NCBI GenBank assembly: GCA_016934955.1
Contig: JAFGRY010000033.1
Span: forward strand, 1-64,000
Source: a bacterium
Lineage (GTDB): Bacteria; Zhuqueibacterota; QNDG01; JAGLOF01
Length of the DNA: 64,000 nucleotides
Direction: 5' to 3'
Shown here: positions 32,332-41,670 of the stretch, in pieces
How the letters are laid out: every line of letters begins with the position of its first letter
How positions within the stretch are numbered: position 1 is the first letter of the stretch
Translations under genes and position numbers: made by a program
The notes under the pieces: generated by a model
Seen by the model: the letters and a program-made list of their open reading frames with translations, nothing else
Database searches by the model: none
What the model was told of the DNA's origin: nothing

Positions 32332-33675
32332 TTACAGCTCCATCACCAGTGTTTTAAAGGTATCGCCCCTGTCTTCGAAATTGCTGAACATATCAAAGGA
32401 AGCGCAGGCCGGCGAAAGCAGTACGATATCCCCCGGCCGGGCTGCATTTCGAGCCGCGTCCACCGCCTCTTTCAATGACCCCGCGTGAATCACCGGTGCC
32501 GCTCCCGTCAGGGCTTTCTCTATTTTCCCGGCGGCCTCACCGATGAGCACCATCGCCTTCACCCGTTCGGAAACCCGTTCCTTGAGGAACGTGAAATCGG
32601 AGTCCTTGTCCCTGCCCCCGGCGATGAGAATGACCGGATCGCTGAATCCTCCCAGTGCGTACCATACCGCATCGACGTTCGTTGCCTTTGAATCGTTGAT
32701 GTACCGCACCCCATCCACCGTTCTTACCGGTTCCAGCCGGTGGGGAAGGCTCGTGAATGTCCGCAGGGTCCGACTGATCACCGGCAGCGGGATTCCCAGG
32801 GAATGAGCCGCAAGGGAAGCCGCGAGACCGTTCAGACGGTTATGCTCGCCTCTCAGCTGCATATCAGCTCCGGTGACCAGCAGTTCCGGGCCGGTGTCCA
32901 GGGTTATCCAGAGGCTGTCGTCCTTGAGAAAGGCATCAGCCTGCCGGTCAGACGCTGAGAATGCCAGCGTACGGCAGGCCGCATTCCGCGCCCGTTCAAC
33001 GACCAGGCGGTCATCCCGATTGTACACAAGCACATCCTCATCCCGCTGCTGCTGAAAAATCCTGGCCTTCATCTCGCTGTATATTTCCATACTGCCGTGT
33101 CTGTCCAGATGGTCAGGCGTGAGATTGAGCAGCACCGATACCGACGGTCTGAAACGGACCACCGTTTCCAGCTGAAAACTGCTCACTTCCAGCACCGCCA
33201 CTCCTTCAGGCACCGTCTGCTCCACGACCCCGGCGAACGGTTCCCCGATATTGCCTGCCAGCACGCAGGGCCTGCCGCTGTTTTGCACCATGGCCGCCAG
33301 CAGGGCGGTTGTCGTCGTCTTTCCATTCGACCCGGTTATCGCGGCGATGGGGGCCCGGCAGAACCATGAGGCCACTTCCAGCTCTCCGAAGACGGGCAGT
33401 TCGGCCGACCTGGCCCGGACGACCGCCGAAGCATTCACCGGCACCCCGGGACTGACCACGAGCCAGTCACAATCGGGTCTTTCCGGTGAGAATCCGAACT
33501 GCAGCGTGACACCCGCCTTTTCCAGCCGCTCCCGTTCGGCGCCGCCGACCGGTGTTTCCCTCATATCGGTAAGGGTGACCGTCGCCCCGTGCCTGCTGAG
33601 CAGCAACGCCGCGGCTGCGCCGCTTCTGGCCGCGCCGATGACGGTGATCCGCTTTTTATCGATTTCCCGCTTCAG
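32332..33675 (-). CDS. murD: UDP-N-acetylmuramoylalanine-D-glutamate ligase MurD, probable CTG start
   Basis: 447 residues if started at the CTG at 33675, which lies eight bases after a strong GAGGAG. No in-frame ATG, GTG or TTG occurs between the upstream in-frame TGA (33688-33690) and the TTG at 33606, and that TTG would remove the N-terminal nucleotide loop 'ITVIGAARSGAAAALLLS'. An ATG at 33683 is out of frame and ends after three codons. The ATP loop is 'AAITGSNGKTTTTALLAAM', with 'NLTPDHLDRHGSM' and 'YINDSKATNVDAV' as in MurD. It adds D-glutamate to UDP-MurNAc-L-Ala. It follows mraY by 16 bases. Confidence 0.92.
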   Translation of the reverse strand: MKREIDKKRITVIGAARSGAAAALLLSRHGATVTLTDMRETPVGGAERERLEKAGVTLQFGFSPERPDCDWLVVSPGVPVNASAVVRARSAELPVFGELEVASWFCRAPIAAITGSNGKTTTTALLAAMVQNSGRPCVLAGNIGEPFAGVVEQTVPEGVAVLEVSSFQLETVVRFRPSVSVLLNLTPDHLDRHGSMEIYSEMKARIFQQQRDEDVLVYNRDDRLVVERARNAACRTLAFSASDRQADAFLKDDSLWITLDTGPELLVTGADMQLRGEHNRLNGLAASLAAHSLGIPLPVISRTLRTFTSLPHRLEPVRTVDGVRYINDSKATNVDAVWYALGGFSDPVILIAGGRDKDSDFTFLKERVSERVKAMVLIGEAAGKIEKALTGAAPVIHAGSLKEAVDAARNAARPGDIVLLSPACASFDMFSNFEDRGDTFKTLVMEL

Positions 33676-33691
33676 TATATCATCTCCTCAA

Positions 33692-34777
33692 CTACTGGAT
33701 TTTCAGTGTTCCGACACTGACAAGCGCCAGCAGAATTGCAACAATCCAGAAACGCACCACGATCTTCTCCTCGGACCAGCCCAGGAGCTCGAAATGATGA
33801 TGAATAGGTGCCATCTTGAATATTCGTTTCCCCCGCCAGCGATAGGACGACACCTGCAGGATCACCGACAGTGTCTCCGCCAGAAATACACCCGCGATTA
33901 CGGGGAGCAGCAGTTCCTTTTTCAACAGCACCGCCAGCGTTCCCATTGCTCCGCCCAGGGCAAGCGAACCGGTGTCCCCCATGAAGACCGTCGCGGGGTG
34001 ACTGTTGAACCAGAGGAACCCCAGCGAGGCTCCGATCAAAGCGGCGCAGTAGACGGTCAGCTCACCGGCCCCCGGAATGTAGAGGATTTTCAGGTAGCTG
34101 CTGAATATGGAGTGACCGGTGACATAGCTGATGGCCGCCCAGGCCAGGGCCCCTATCCCGATGAGGCCGATGGCCAGTCCGTCGAGGCCGTCCGTGAGGT
34201 TCACGGCGTTCGACATGCTGGTGATGATGAATATCACCACCGGTATGTAGAACCATCCCAGGTTGATCATCAGATGCTTGAAAAAGGGGACACTCGTCGT
34301 CCAGTTGATGCCGCTGTATGTCTCGGAAAGGGTGACGGCGAACCCGACGACCAGCCCGAGAAGTACCTGTCCGATGAGCTTGTAACGGCCGATGAGCCCC
34401 TTCGGGTACTTTTTCACCACTTTCAGATAATCGTCCAGAAATCCCACCAGCCCCATCCAGACGGTGGAGAGAATCATCATCTGAATGAGCAGATTATCCA
34501 GCCGGCAGAACAGCAGCACCGGCACGAGCACCGCGCAATGGATAATGAGTCCTCCCATCGACACCGTGCCTGCCTTGGCCTTGTGAGAGGCGGGCGTCTC
34601 TTCCCTGATCTCCTCCGTGATCGACATGTTCCGCAGCCGCTGAAGGATTTTCGGCCCCACGATGAAGGTGATGAACAGGGCGGTTATCGCGGCCGATGCG
34701 GACCGGAATGATATATAGTAGAAAAGATTGAATCCAAAAAAGACATCGCGCAGCGGGTACAGAAAATGGTATAGCAT
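33692..34777 (-). CDS. mraY: Phospho-N-acetylmuramoyl-pentapeptide-transferase MraY
   Basis: 361 residues with about ten membrane helices. Catalytic and binding motifs are 'VGFLDDYLK' (Asp pair), 'NAVNLTDGLDGLA', 'FMGDTGSLALGG' and 'FKMAPIHHHFELLGW'. It transfers phospho-MurNAc-pentapeptide to undecaprenyl phosphate, giving lipid I. Its ATG shares one base with the murF stop. Confidence 0.98.
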   Translation of the reverse strand: MLYHFLYPLRDVFFGFNLFYYISFRSASAAITALFITFIVGPKILQRLRNMSITEEIREETPASHKAKAGTVSMGGLIIHCAVLVPVLLFCRLDNLLIQMMILSTVWMGLVGFLDDYLKVVKKYPKGLIGRYKLIGQVLLGLVVGFAVTLSETYSGINWTTSVPFFKHLMINLGWFYIPVVIFIITSMSNAVNLTDGLDGLAIGLIGIGALAWAAISYVTGHSIFSSYLKILYIPGAGELTVYCAALIGASLGFLWFNSHPATVFMGDTGSLALGGAMGTLAVLLKKELLLPVIAGVFLAETLSVILQVSSYRWRGKRIFKMAPIHHHFELLGWSEEKIVVRFWIVAILLALVSVGTLKIQ

Positions 34778-36150
34778 CAGTATTCCCCCCGTTGTTTCCT
34801 GAGATGGCTGACCAGCCCCCCGGTTATCTCTTCCATGCGCATGCTTCTGCTCGCTTTGACAAGGAGAATGTCGCCCTCATCCGCAAAATCGATCAGCGCC
34901 GCCAGGAGGCGCTCACGGCTGTCGAACCGGAACACCTGTTTCATGCCTCCGGACGCAGCGGTCTCGGCCGCCCGCCGCATTTCCGGTCCCAGAGCGAAGA
35001 ACGCGTCACATCCGTTCACCTGGATCATCGGCCCCAGCATCGCGTGTTCCTCAGCGCTGCCGCTGCCCACTTCCGCCATGTCGCCCAGCACCGCGATACG
35101 CCTCCTGAACGATGTCATCTGCCCCAGGGCCGAGAGCGCCCCGATCATCGAGGTGGGATTGGCATTGTAGCAGTCGTTCAGAATGGTAACGCCTCCGGCT
35201 TCCACCATTTCCATCCGCCGTCCGGCAGGGACAAAGCCTTCTATTCCGCTCACGATATCATTCCAGGGAATGTCAAAAAAGCCGGCCACCGCCGCGGCGG
35301 CGGCCGCGTTCATCACCGAAAATCGACCGGGAACAGGCACCCGGACCATGCGGCCCTGGATACGCACCATGGGAAAGCCGTTTTCCATGCGGATATCGCT
35401 TATCCGCACATCGCAGTGGTCATCAGAACCGTAGGTAACGGTGGTCGCGGCCACGGTCCGCATACCGGCAAGCAGGGGATCGTCCGTATTCAGAAAGGCG
35501 GTTCCCGCGGGCGCCAGCCAGGCAAGCAGCTCCCCTTTTGCCCGTGCCACGCCCTCGAGATCATGAAAATATTCCAGGTGTCCCTTGCCGATATTGGTGA
35601 TGAGACCGTGGGTCGGCCTGGCGATACGGCAGAGCTCCGCGATTTCGCCAAAGTGATTCGTACCCATCTCCAGAACCCCGATCTCGATTTCCTCGTCCCA
35701 GCCGCAGATGCTCAGCGGCAGTCCTATGGTGTTGTTGAAATTGCCCGGCGTGCCGCCGACCCGGTAACGGCCGGAGAGCAGCTGAACAATCATGTTTTTC
35801 GTGGTGGTCTTGCCGTTCGAGCCGGTTATCGCTATCACCGGAACAGTGAACCGGGCACGGTACGCCGAGGCCAGCTGCCGCAGGGCCTCAGGAACGTCCG
35901 CCGTTTTCAGCAAGGGTGCACCGGGGGGCAGATCCTCTCTCCCTTCACCGACAACCGCGGCGGCCGCACCGGCTTCAAGGGCGGCCGGCACATATGCATG
36001 TCCGTCACCGTGCTCACCGGGGAGGGCGAAAAAGAGGTCGCCGGGCCGTACGGTTCGCGAATCGATGGACACGCCGGTGATAACCGGATCGGACCCGCCT
36101 GCTCTCCGGCAGGGGAGCAGCGCCGCGATCTCGCTCAGGGTCAGCCGCAT
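34777..36150 (-). CDS. murF: UDP-MurNAc-tripeptide-D-alanyl-D-alanine ligase MurF
   Basis: 457 residues from ATG 36150, which overlaps murE by ten bases. The N-terminal domain has 'GVSIDSRTVRPGDLFFALPG', the ATP loop is 'AITGSNGKTTTKNM', the central motif 'LEMGTNHFGEI' and 'TNIGKGHLEYF', and the C-terminal region 'ILNDCYNANPTSM' is MurF-specific. It adds D-Ala-D-Ala to complete the pentapeptide. No ddl gene is present in this cluster. Confidence 0.97.
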   Translation of the reverse strand: MRLTLSEIAALLPCRRAGGSDPVITGVSIDSRTVRPGDLFFALPGEHGDGHAYVPAALEAGAAAAVVGEGREDLPPGAPLLKTADVPEALRQLASAYRARFTVPVIAITGSNGKTTTKNMIVQLLSGRYRVGGTPGNFNNTIGLPLSICGWDEEIEIGVLEMGTNHFGEIAELCRIARPTHGLITNIGKGHLEYFHDLEGVARAKGELLAWLAPAGTAFLNTDDPLLAGMRTVAATTVTYGSDDHCDVRISDIRMENGFPMVRIQGRMVRVPVPGRFSVMNAAAAAAVAGFFDIPWNDIVSGIEGFVPAGRRMEMVEAGGVTILNDCYNANPTSMIGALSALGQMTSFRRRIAVLGDMAEVGSGSAEEHAMLGPMIQVNGCDAFFALGPEMRRAAETAASGGMKQVFRFDSRERLLAALIDFADEGDILLVKASRSMRMEEITGGLVSHLRKQRGEY

Positions 36151-37613
36151 CTGATCCCCCGGGTTTCGGCAATACACTCCCTTGCCACCTGCGCATCGCT
36201 GAAGGGATGGCTGGTGTTTCCGATGATCTGCACTTCTTCATGTCCCTTACCCGCGATCACCAAGGAATCGCCTTTTTCGGCGGCCGTAATCGCTTCCCGG
36301 ATCGCCATCCTGCGGTCCTGGATCACGGTCGCCCCGCTGGCGGTTCCCATGCCTGACAGGATCTCATCGATAATCGATTTCGGATCTTCACTGCGGGGAT
36401 TGTCACTGGTGACAAAAACCAGGTCCGCCATATCCACGGCGATCCGCCCCATTTCCGGACGCTTGCCCCGGTCCCGGTCACCGCCGCACCCGAACACCAC
36501 CAAGAGCCGGCCTCTGGTGAACCCGCGCACCGCAGAGAGCACATTCGCCAGTGCCTGGGGCGTATGCGCATAATCGACCAGTACGCTGAACGGAGCTTCG
36601 GGACAGACGGTCTGCATGCGTCCCGGTATTCCCCTGACGTCAGCGATTCCCCGCAGCACCGCCCCGGGCTCGAGACCCAGCTCGAATCCGGTAACCGCTG
36701 CAGCCGCGGTGTTCGCAATATTGAATCCGCCGGTCAGAGGCGTTTCCACGGGAATACCTTCACCGGCATGCAACAGCCGGTAGCGGGTACCGGCCGCCGA
36801 CATCTCGGCGGCATCTATCCGGTAATCACTGCTGTCGTTCCAGCCATAGGTGACGGCCCGTTCCGACGCCGCACTCAGCATGCAGTCCGCGGCGGGATCG
36901 TCACCGTTGACAACCGCGACCCCGCCCGCTTTGATCTGGGTGAAGAGCAGCGCTTTCGCGTCTCTGTATGCCGCTTCGGTCCGGTGAAAATCCAGATGGT
37001 CACGGGAAATGTTCGTATAGACCGCTGCGTCGAACGACATGCCCGAGGTGCGGCGCAGAGTAAGGGCATGGGAGGAGACTTCCATGACCGCAGTATCACA
37101 GCCCGCCGTCGCCATGCGGATCAGCAGTTCCTGCAGCTCAAGGGAGTCGGGCGTCGTGCGTACGGCTTTCTCCTCATACCCGGGCCAGCGGTAGGTCAGG
37201 GTGCCGATGACACCCGGTATCCGTCCCGCCCGGGCGAACACGGCTTCGAGCAGCCAGGTGACGGTGGTTTTACCGTTGGTGCCGGTGACCCCCACGGTAG
37301 TCATGTGTGAGGCCGGATCACCGTAATACCGTGCGGCCAGCAGCCCTGCCAGTTCCCGGGTGGACGGAACAACGATGGTTTTATCCCGGTGGGCGGGACA
37401 ATCCCGCATGGTGACGAGCAGAGCCGCACCGCGGCAGGCGGCGTCGGCGAGAAAATCATGGCCGTCATGCACCAGTCCGGGAACGGCGATAAACACCCCG
37501 CCCGGCCTGACCTTCCGGGAATCGGCATAGATGCCTGATACAGGTAAACCTGCCGGTATATTTTTCGGCAGGTCGAGAATACCCCTCGTCAATGTGCGCA
37601 GATCCATTGCCAT
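36141..37613 (-). CDS. murE: UDP-MurNAc-tripeptide synthetase MurE, meso-diaminopimelate type
   Basis: 490 residues from ATG 37613. 'YADSRKVRPGGVFIAVPG' opens the N-terminal domain, the P-loop is 'GVTGTNGKTTVTWL', and 'EVSSHALTLRRT' with 'TNISRDHLDFH' are typical. The C-terminal 'TSDNPRSEDP' carries the DNPR sequence that in the family selects meso-diaminopimelate as third residue rather than lysine. This fits a Gram-negative-type wall. It lies two bases from the ftsI stop. Confidence 0.97.
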   Translation of the reverse strand: MAMDLRTLTRGILDLPKNIPAGLPVSGIYADSRKVRPGGVFIAVPGLVHDGHDFLADAACRGAALLVTMRDCPAHRDKTIVVPSTRELAGLLAARYYGDPASHMTTVGVTGTNGKTTVTWLLEAVFARAGRIPGVIGTLTYRWPGYEEKAVRTTPDSLELQELLIRMATAGCDTAVMEVSSHALTLRRTSGMSFDAAVYTNISRDHLDFHRTEAAYRDAKALLFTQIKAGGVAVVNGDDPAADCMLSAASERAVTYGWNDSSDYRIDAAEMSAAGTRYRLLHAGEGIPVETPLTGGFNIANTAAAAVTGFELGLEPGAVLRGIADVRGIPGRMQTVCPEAPFSVLVDYAHTPQALANVLSAVRGFTRGRLLVVFGCGGDRDRGKRPEMGRIAVDMADLVFVTSDNPRSEDPKSIIDEILSGMGTASGATVIQDRRMAIREAITAAEKGDSLVIAGKGHEEVQIIGNTSHPFSDAQVARECIAETRGIRCG

Positions 37614-37614
37614 G

Positions 37615-39624
37615 CTACTGCTCCCCGGAAAGGGGGGTGCAGACAAGACGGCACACCACCCCCGGTTCGATCTTTTTCCCGGCTGCAGGCTCCTGCCGGC
37701 GGACGACACCACTGCCGGACACGGTCGCTTCGATCTCCAGTTCAGCGAGCTTCATCATCGCCTGTCGCACACTCATTCCGGTAAGCTGCGGTATATGATT
37801 GGGAGAGTCAGGCCCGGTCACCGGCGGCGGATCCTGGGAACCGGTTTCTCCGCTGCGCGTGTATGCGGTGAACACCGGGCCTGCCTGAGGCGGCGACGCA
37901 CTGTCATCGGTCATCTGCCGCCGGGGAACGTTGTTTCCCGGCAGTCCCGCTATGCGTTCCACAATACGGCCGAAACAGGGAGCCGCGGATTTGCTGCCCC
38001 AGCGGTCGATTGTCGGCTCGTCCAGAACCACCAGCATGGCGTAGACCGGTGATTCGGCGGGCCAGAACCCCACGAATGAACAGACATTGGCTCCCGGCAG
38101 ATACCCGCTGTGCCCGGGAATGCTTTTCTCGGCGGTTCCGGTCTTGCCGGCGATGGTGATGCCGGGAACAGCCGCCTCCTGGCCGGAGCCGTCCACCACT
38201 ACGTTGACCAGTACGTTCGTAATGTCTTCCGCCGTCTGCTCTGAAATCACTCTTCTGATCACCCGCCGCCGCGAGGAGCGCAGCACCGTTCCCTGGGGAT
38301 CGACGATTTTCTTGACCAGCTGCGGTTCCAGCAGTTCTCCGCCGTTGGCCACCGCCGCCGCCATGGAAACCACCTGGAGCGGTGTGGCCGAGATCTCCTG
38401 TCCGAAGGAGATGGACGCCACCGAAAAGGGTGTCCACTCATAGACCTGCCTGAGGATGCCGGAGGATTCGCCCGGCAGCCCGACGCCCGTTTTATTTCCG
38501 AACCCGAAATCTCTGATATATTTGAACATCAGCTTTGACCCCAGTGTCTGGGCCACCTTGGCGACACCGATATTTGAGGATTTGGCCATCACCTGGTTCA
38601 GTGTCAGCCAGGCGAATGACTCTTCATGGTCGCTGATGACTTCATTTTCAAAGCGGTAGGACCCGTTCTCGCAAAAGATCAGGGATTTTGCATTGAATGC
38701 TCCTTCTTCGAATGCCGCCGCCAGGGTCACAATTTTAAAAACCGACCCCGGCTCGAAATCCCACTGTACCGCCCGGTTTTTCATTTTTTCATTGAATTCA
38801 TTCTCCCCATCCCTGCCGCCTCTTCCCACGGCAGACACCATGGCGAGAATCTCACCGGTGAAGGGGTCCATCAGCACCGCGGTGCCGAAGCGGGCGTTAT
38901 ACCGCCTGACGCCTTCATGTATCTCTTCTTCCAGAATCGACTGCAGCGCATGATCGATTGAGAGCACCACATTGTCACCGGGCTGCGGCTTCTGCACCGG
39001 CAGATCGACGGATTCATGGCGCCGGTTCAGTCCGTCTTTCTGCTCAACCGCCCAGCCGTCGACACCGGTGAGCCTGCTGTTCAGCTGCTGTTCGATGCCC
39101 CAGGCCCCTTCTCTCTCCTGGGTGGTGACTCCCAGGAGCTGCAATGCCAGGTCTCCCAGGGGACGGACCCGCTGCAGGGATTCTTCAAAAATCAGCGCTT
39201 CGAATCCGGCCGCCTCCAGCCGCTTCCGCTGTACCAGTGTCAGCCGCTCCCGCAGCGGCAGGTAGCGGGTGCCCGCATCCCGCTTGAAGAGGGCGTTATA
39301 CTCTGATTCAGTGCCTCCCAGCACAGCGGCCAGCGAGCAGGCAAGGGCCTGCGTGGTGCCCGGCATATTGGGATCCACGGCCAGGGACGTCGTCGGCATA
39401 TCCATGGACAGCACATTCATGTGCCGGTCATAGATCAGTCCCCGCTCCGCGGGAATGATCTTGTACGACTGCCCCTGCGCCAGCAGTTTCTCCAGCCAGG
39501 GTCCTCTGTTTATCACCTGGTAGGAGAACGTTCTGTAGAGCGTTCCGAGCATGAGAAACAGAAACAGTGCGGCCAGTCCGCACATGCGTTTCTGTTCAGG
39601 GGTCAATCGGTTCCGTCGTTTCAT
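37615..39624 (-). CDS. ftsI: FtsI/PBP3-type transpeptidase with a C-terminal PASTA domain
   Basis: 669 residues from ATG 39624. A cytoplasmic basic start, one membrane helix (about residues 13-33), the pedestal domain ('AERGLIYDRHMNVL'), then the transpeptidase domain with SxxK in 'EPGSVFKIVT', SxN in 'AKSSNIGVAK' and KTG in 'IAGKTGTAEKS'. The last 60 residues ('IPQLTGMSVRQAMMKLAELE' onward) are a PASTA domain. It cross-links septal peptidoglycan together with FtsW. A PASTA tail on the division PBP is known in several phyla and may sense lipid II or muropeptides. Confidence 0.96.
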   Translation of the reverse strand: MKRRNRLTPEQKRMCGLAALFLFLMLGTLYRTFSYQVINRGPWLEKLLAQGQSYKIIPAERGLIYDRHMNVLSMDMPTTSLAVDPNMPGTTQALACSLAAVLGGTESEYNALFKRDAGTRYLPLRERLTLVQRKRLEAAGFEALIFEESLQRVRPLGDLALQLLGVTTQEREGAWGIEQQLNSRLTGVDGWAVEQKDGLNRRHESVDLPVQKPQPGDNVVLSIDHALQSILEEEIHEGVRRYNARFGTAVLMDPFTGEILAMVSAVGRGGRDGENEFNEKMKNRAVQWDFEPGSVFKIVTLAAAFEEGAFNAKSLIFCENGSYRFENEVISDHEESFAWLTLNQVMAKSSNIGVAKVAQTLGSKLMFKYIRDFGFGNKTGVGLPGESSGILRQVYEWTPFSVASISFGQEISATPLQVVSMAAAVANGGELLEPQLVKKIVDPQGTVLRSSRRRVIRRVISEQTAEDITNVLVNVVVDGSGQEAAVPGITIAGKTGTAEKSIPGHSGYLPGANVCSFVGFWPAESPVYAMLVVLDEPTIDRWGSKSAAPCFGRIVERIAGLPGNNVPRRQMTDDSASPPQAGPVFTAYTRSGETGSQDPPPVTGPDSPNHIPQLTGMSVRQAMMKLAELEIEATVSGSGVVRRQEPAAGKKIEPGVVCRLVCTPLSGEQ

Positions 39625-39655
39625 GGTCTCTTTCCGCTGTTGTCCGGCGGGCCGC

Positions 39656-40045
39656 TCACTGCTGCACCGGGAGCCGGATTCCCGCATAATTGATTGGCCG
39701 TCGTTCCCCGGTGCCGCTCTCCTTCCCTACCCCCTCATCGAAGCCGACCACCAGTTCGTCTGTCATGGCCGCGGAGATGTGGCCGAGACCCCGTGCCGCG
39801 ACCTTTTCAGCGATGTATCCGGGACTTTTCAGCTGTTTGATCTCGATTTCAAGATTCTGCCGGTAGGCGACAAGCTGCACCTTTTCTTTTTCAAGTTTGG
39901 ATTTTTCCCGCTGCATCTTGTTCATCTGCACCCGGCCCAGGAGGTAAAACATGCAGATAAGCATGCCGAGCAGAAGCGCCGCTTCCCAGATGCGCGGCAG
40001 CGACTGTCCGGCTGCAGGTTTGTTCTCGGATGTCTTTCTTGTCAT
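39656..40045 (-). CDS. ftsL: FtsL-like septum-formation protein
   Basis: A 129-residue bitopic protein in the usual ftsL position between rsmH and ftsI. It has a short cytoplasmic tail, one membrane helix (about residues 20-40), a predicted coiled coil ('VQMNKMQREKSKLEKEKVQL' to about residue 72) and the conserved 'SPGYIAEKVAARGLGH' step that follows the coil in FtsL. It would join FtsQ and FtsB-like proteins and activate FtsWI. Sequence is poorly conserved in this family, so position and layout carry much of the call. Confidence 0.88.
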   Translation of the reverse strand: MTRKTSENKPAAGQSLPRIWEAALLLGMLICMFYLLGRVQMNKMQREKSKLEKEKVQLVAYRQNLEIEIKQLKSPGYIAEKVAARGLGHISAAMTDELVVGFDEGVGKESGTGERRPINYAGIRLPVQQ

Positions 40046-40063
40046 GGCTGCTTCTCCTGCTTC

Positions 40064-41002
40064 TTACATCTCGCGAATGCCTGCCCTCAGCCGGGCGCTT
40101 CTCGCCCGGGGATTATTCCGGATCTCCTCTTCCCCGGGTCGGACCACCTTGCGGGTCAGCACGGTGAACCGCCACCCTGATCCGGGAACGGGTTCAACCT
40201 CTTTTTCAAACGTCGGTTCATCACCCCGCAGGAACCGTTTCACCAGCCTGTCCATGAGCGACTCGTAACTGAGCACCACCAGGCGTCCCTGCGGTTTCAG
40301 CAGCGGATACGATCGTTCGAGACCCATCCTCAGCTGCCCGAGTTCGTCATTGACGGCAAACCGCAGCGCCTGCCAGACGCGGGCGAATGTCTTGATATGC
40401 TGAGCGGGCGGAACCGCCCCTTTGACCGCGGCCGCAAGCGCCGCGGTTGTCGTGATCGGGGATTCGTGCCTCTTCTCCACAATCCGGCGGGCAATCCTGC
40501 GGGATTTTCTCTCTTCTCCGAACCGGTACAGACAGTCCGCCAGCTCACGCTCCGAATACCCGTTCACGATATCCGCCGCGGACACCGCCGCGCCGCCGTC
40601 CATACGCATGTCGAGAGGCCCATCCTCCAGATAGCTGAATCCCCTGCCGGCGGTGTCGATCTGGTAGGAGGAAACCCCCAGATCCATGAGAATTCCGTCC
40701 ACGGCCCCGACTCCCGCCCCGGCCAGCACTTCGTCAATCTTTGCCAGCTCCCCCCGGTACACGCTGAACCTGTCCATAGTATGAGAAAACCGATCAGTGC
40801 AAAACTGAACGGCATCCGGATCACGGTCAATTCCAATATAACGGGCATCAGCATTCAGGTCGGGCAGGATCGCCGCGGCGTATCCGCCCCCGCCGACTGT
40901 CGCGTCAATGTATGTTCCCGATCGGTTGGTTAGAAGATAGCGCTTTACCTCATCGACCATTATCGGGGTGTGATATACTTCATTTCCCTGCTCCGGCTGC
41001 AT
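40064..41002 (-). CDS. rsmH: 16S rRNA (cytosine-1402-N4)-methyltransferase RsmH
   Basis: 312 residues. 'YHTPIMVDEV' at the start, the S-adenosylmethionine loop 'DATVGGGGYAAAIL', 'GIDRDPDAVQF', 'ILMDLGVSSYQID', 'GFSYLEDGPLDMRMD' and the C-terminal 'FARVWQALRFAVNDELGQL' are all diagnostic of RsmH (MraW). It methylates C1402 in the decoding centre. It overlaps mraZ by 23 bases. Confidence 0.98.
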   Translation of the reverse strand: MQPEQGNEVYHTPIMVDEVKRYLLTNRSGTYIDATVGGGGYAAAILPDLNADARYIGIDRDPDAVQFCTDRFSHTMDRFSVYRGELAKIDEVLAGAGVGAVDGILMDLGVSSYQIDTAGRGFSYLEDGPLDMRMDGGAAVSAADIVNGYSERELADCLYRFGEERKSRRIARRIVEKRHESPITTTAALAAAVKGAVPPAQHIKTFARVWQALRFAVNDELGQLRMGLERSYPLLKPQGRLVVLSYESLMDRLVKRFLRGDEPTFEKEVEPVPGSGWRFTVLTRKVVRPGEEEIRNNPRARSARLRAGIREM

Positions 41003-41525
41003 CGGGCTCCTTCTCGACCCATCCGAATTTTTCGATCCGCTCGTCAGAGGTCGATGTTCCGCCGTTCATGTATTCTTCATAGCGTTTCGGATCCCACACC
41101 TCCAGGTAGTCGAACATGCCGATGATGACCGCGTCTTCCCCGATTCCGGCATATTCCAGCTGTCTGGCGGAAACCGTCAGCCTTCCCTGCTTGTCGCACT
41201 TGACCGGCTGGGCCGCATTCATGATCTCATGCATGTACCGCCGGGCCTCGGGATCGGCGTTCCGGTGTCCAAATTCCCTGCGGATCCGCTCCGCCTTGCG
41301 TTTGAATGTCTCCCGGGGATCGATGATCAGGCAGCGCTCCTTGCCTTCGGTGATGTGAAACAGAGGCCCGGATTCCTTGAAGGTTTTAAAGGCGACGGCA
41401 TCGTGCTCGGGATTGTCGGTAAACTTGTCCGAATCCATGAACAGTTCCATCATGCAGGCGGACGGTATTCCCAACCGCCGCTTGCTGTCGACTGTTACAT
41501 CATATCTGCCTGCGAAACAAGCCAT
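40980..41525 (-). CDS. mraZ: Transcriptional regulator MraZ
   Basis: 181 residues, somewhat longer than the usual 140-155 because of a C-terminal tail. Two AbrB-like swapped-hairpin repeats are visible: 'GRYDVTVDSKRRLGIPS' near residues 6-22 and 'VKCDKQGRLTVSARQLEYAGI' near 108-128. MraZ forms rings and binds direct repeats before its own gene to control the dcw operon. Matching repeats are seen at 41551-41600. It is the first gene of the operon. Confidence 0.95.
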   Translation of the reverse strand: MACFAGRYDVTVDSKRRLGIPSACMMELFMDSDKFTDNPEHDAVAFKTFKESGPLFHITEGKERCLIIDPRETFKRKAERIRREFGHRNADPEARRYMHEIMNAAQPVKCDKQGRLTVSARQLEYAGIGEDAVIIGMFDYLEVWDPKRYEEYMNGGTSTSDERIEKFGWVEKEPDAAGAGK

Positions 41526-41550
41526 GACTGCTCTGCCTTTTCATTACTCA

Positions 41551-41600
41551 GTTATGGAATCCGCTGGAATTTAGTGAAATTTATGGGAATTTATGGGATT
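41551..41600 (-). promoter_or_regulatory. Five tandem 10-bp repeats, probable MraZ binding boxes
   Basis: On the plus strand, five consecutive 10-mers align exactly: gttaTGGAAT, ccgcTGGAAT, ttagTGAAAT, ttatGGGAAT, ttatGGGATT. The 10-bp period and the TGGG-like core match the known MraZ operator design of several direct repeats on one face of the helix. They lie between the inferred transcription start (about 41600) and the mraZ ATG, so bound MraZ would block transcription of the whole operon. Confidence 0.75.
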
Positions 41601-41606
41601 CGGTTA

Positions 41607-41635
41607 AATAAACACATTTAATTCTGGAATGTCAA
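41607..41635 (-). promoter_or_regulatory. Promoter of the dcw operon
   Basis: Minus strand: a perfect TTGACA (41630-41635), 17-base spacer, TTTATT (41607-41612), directly upstream of the MraZ-type repeats. Confidence 0.7.
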
Positions 41636-41670
41636 GGGAAAAGTGAAAAAAAATTAATATGAGAAAAAAT

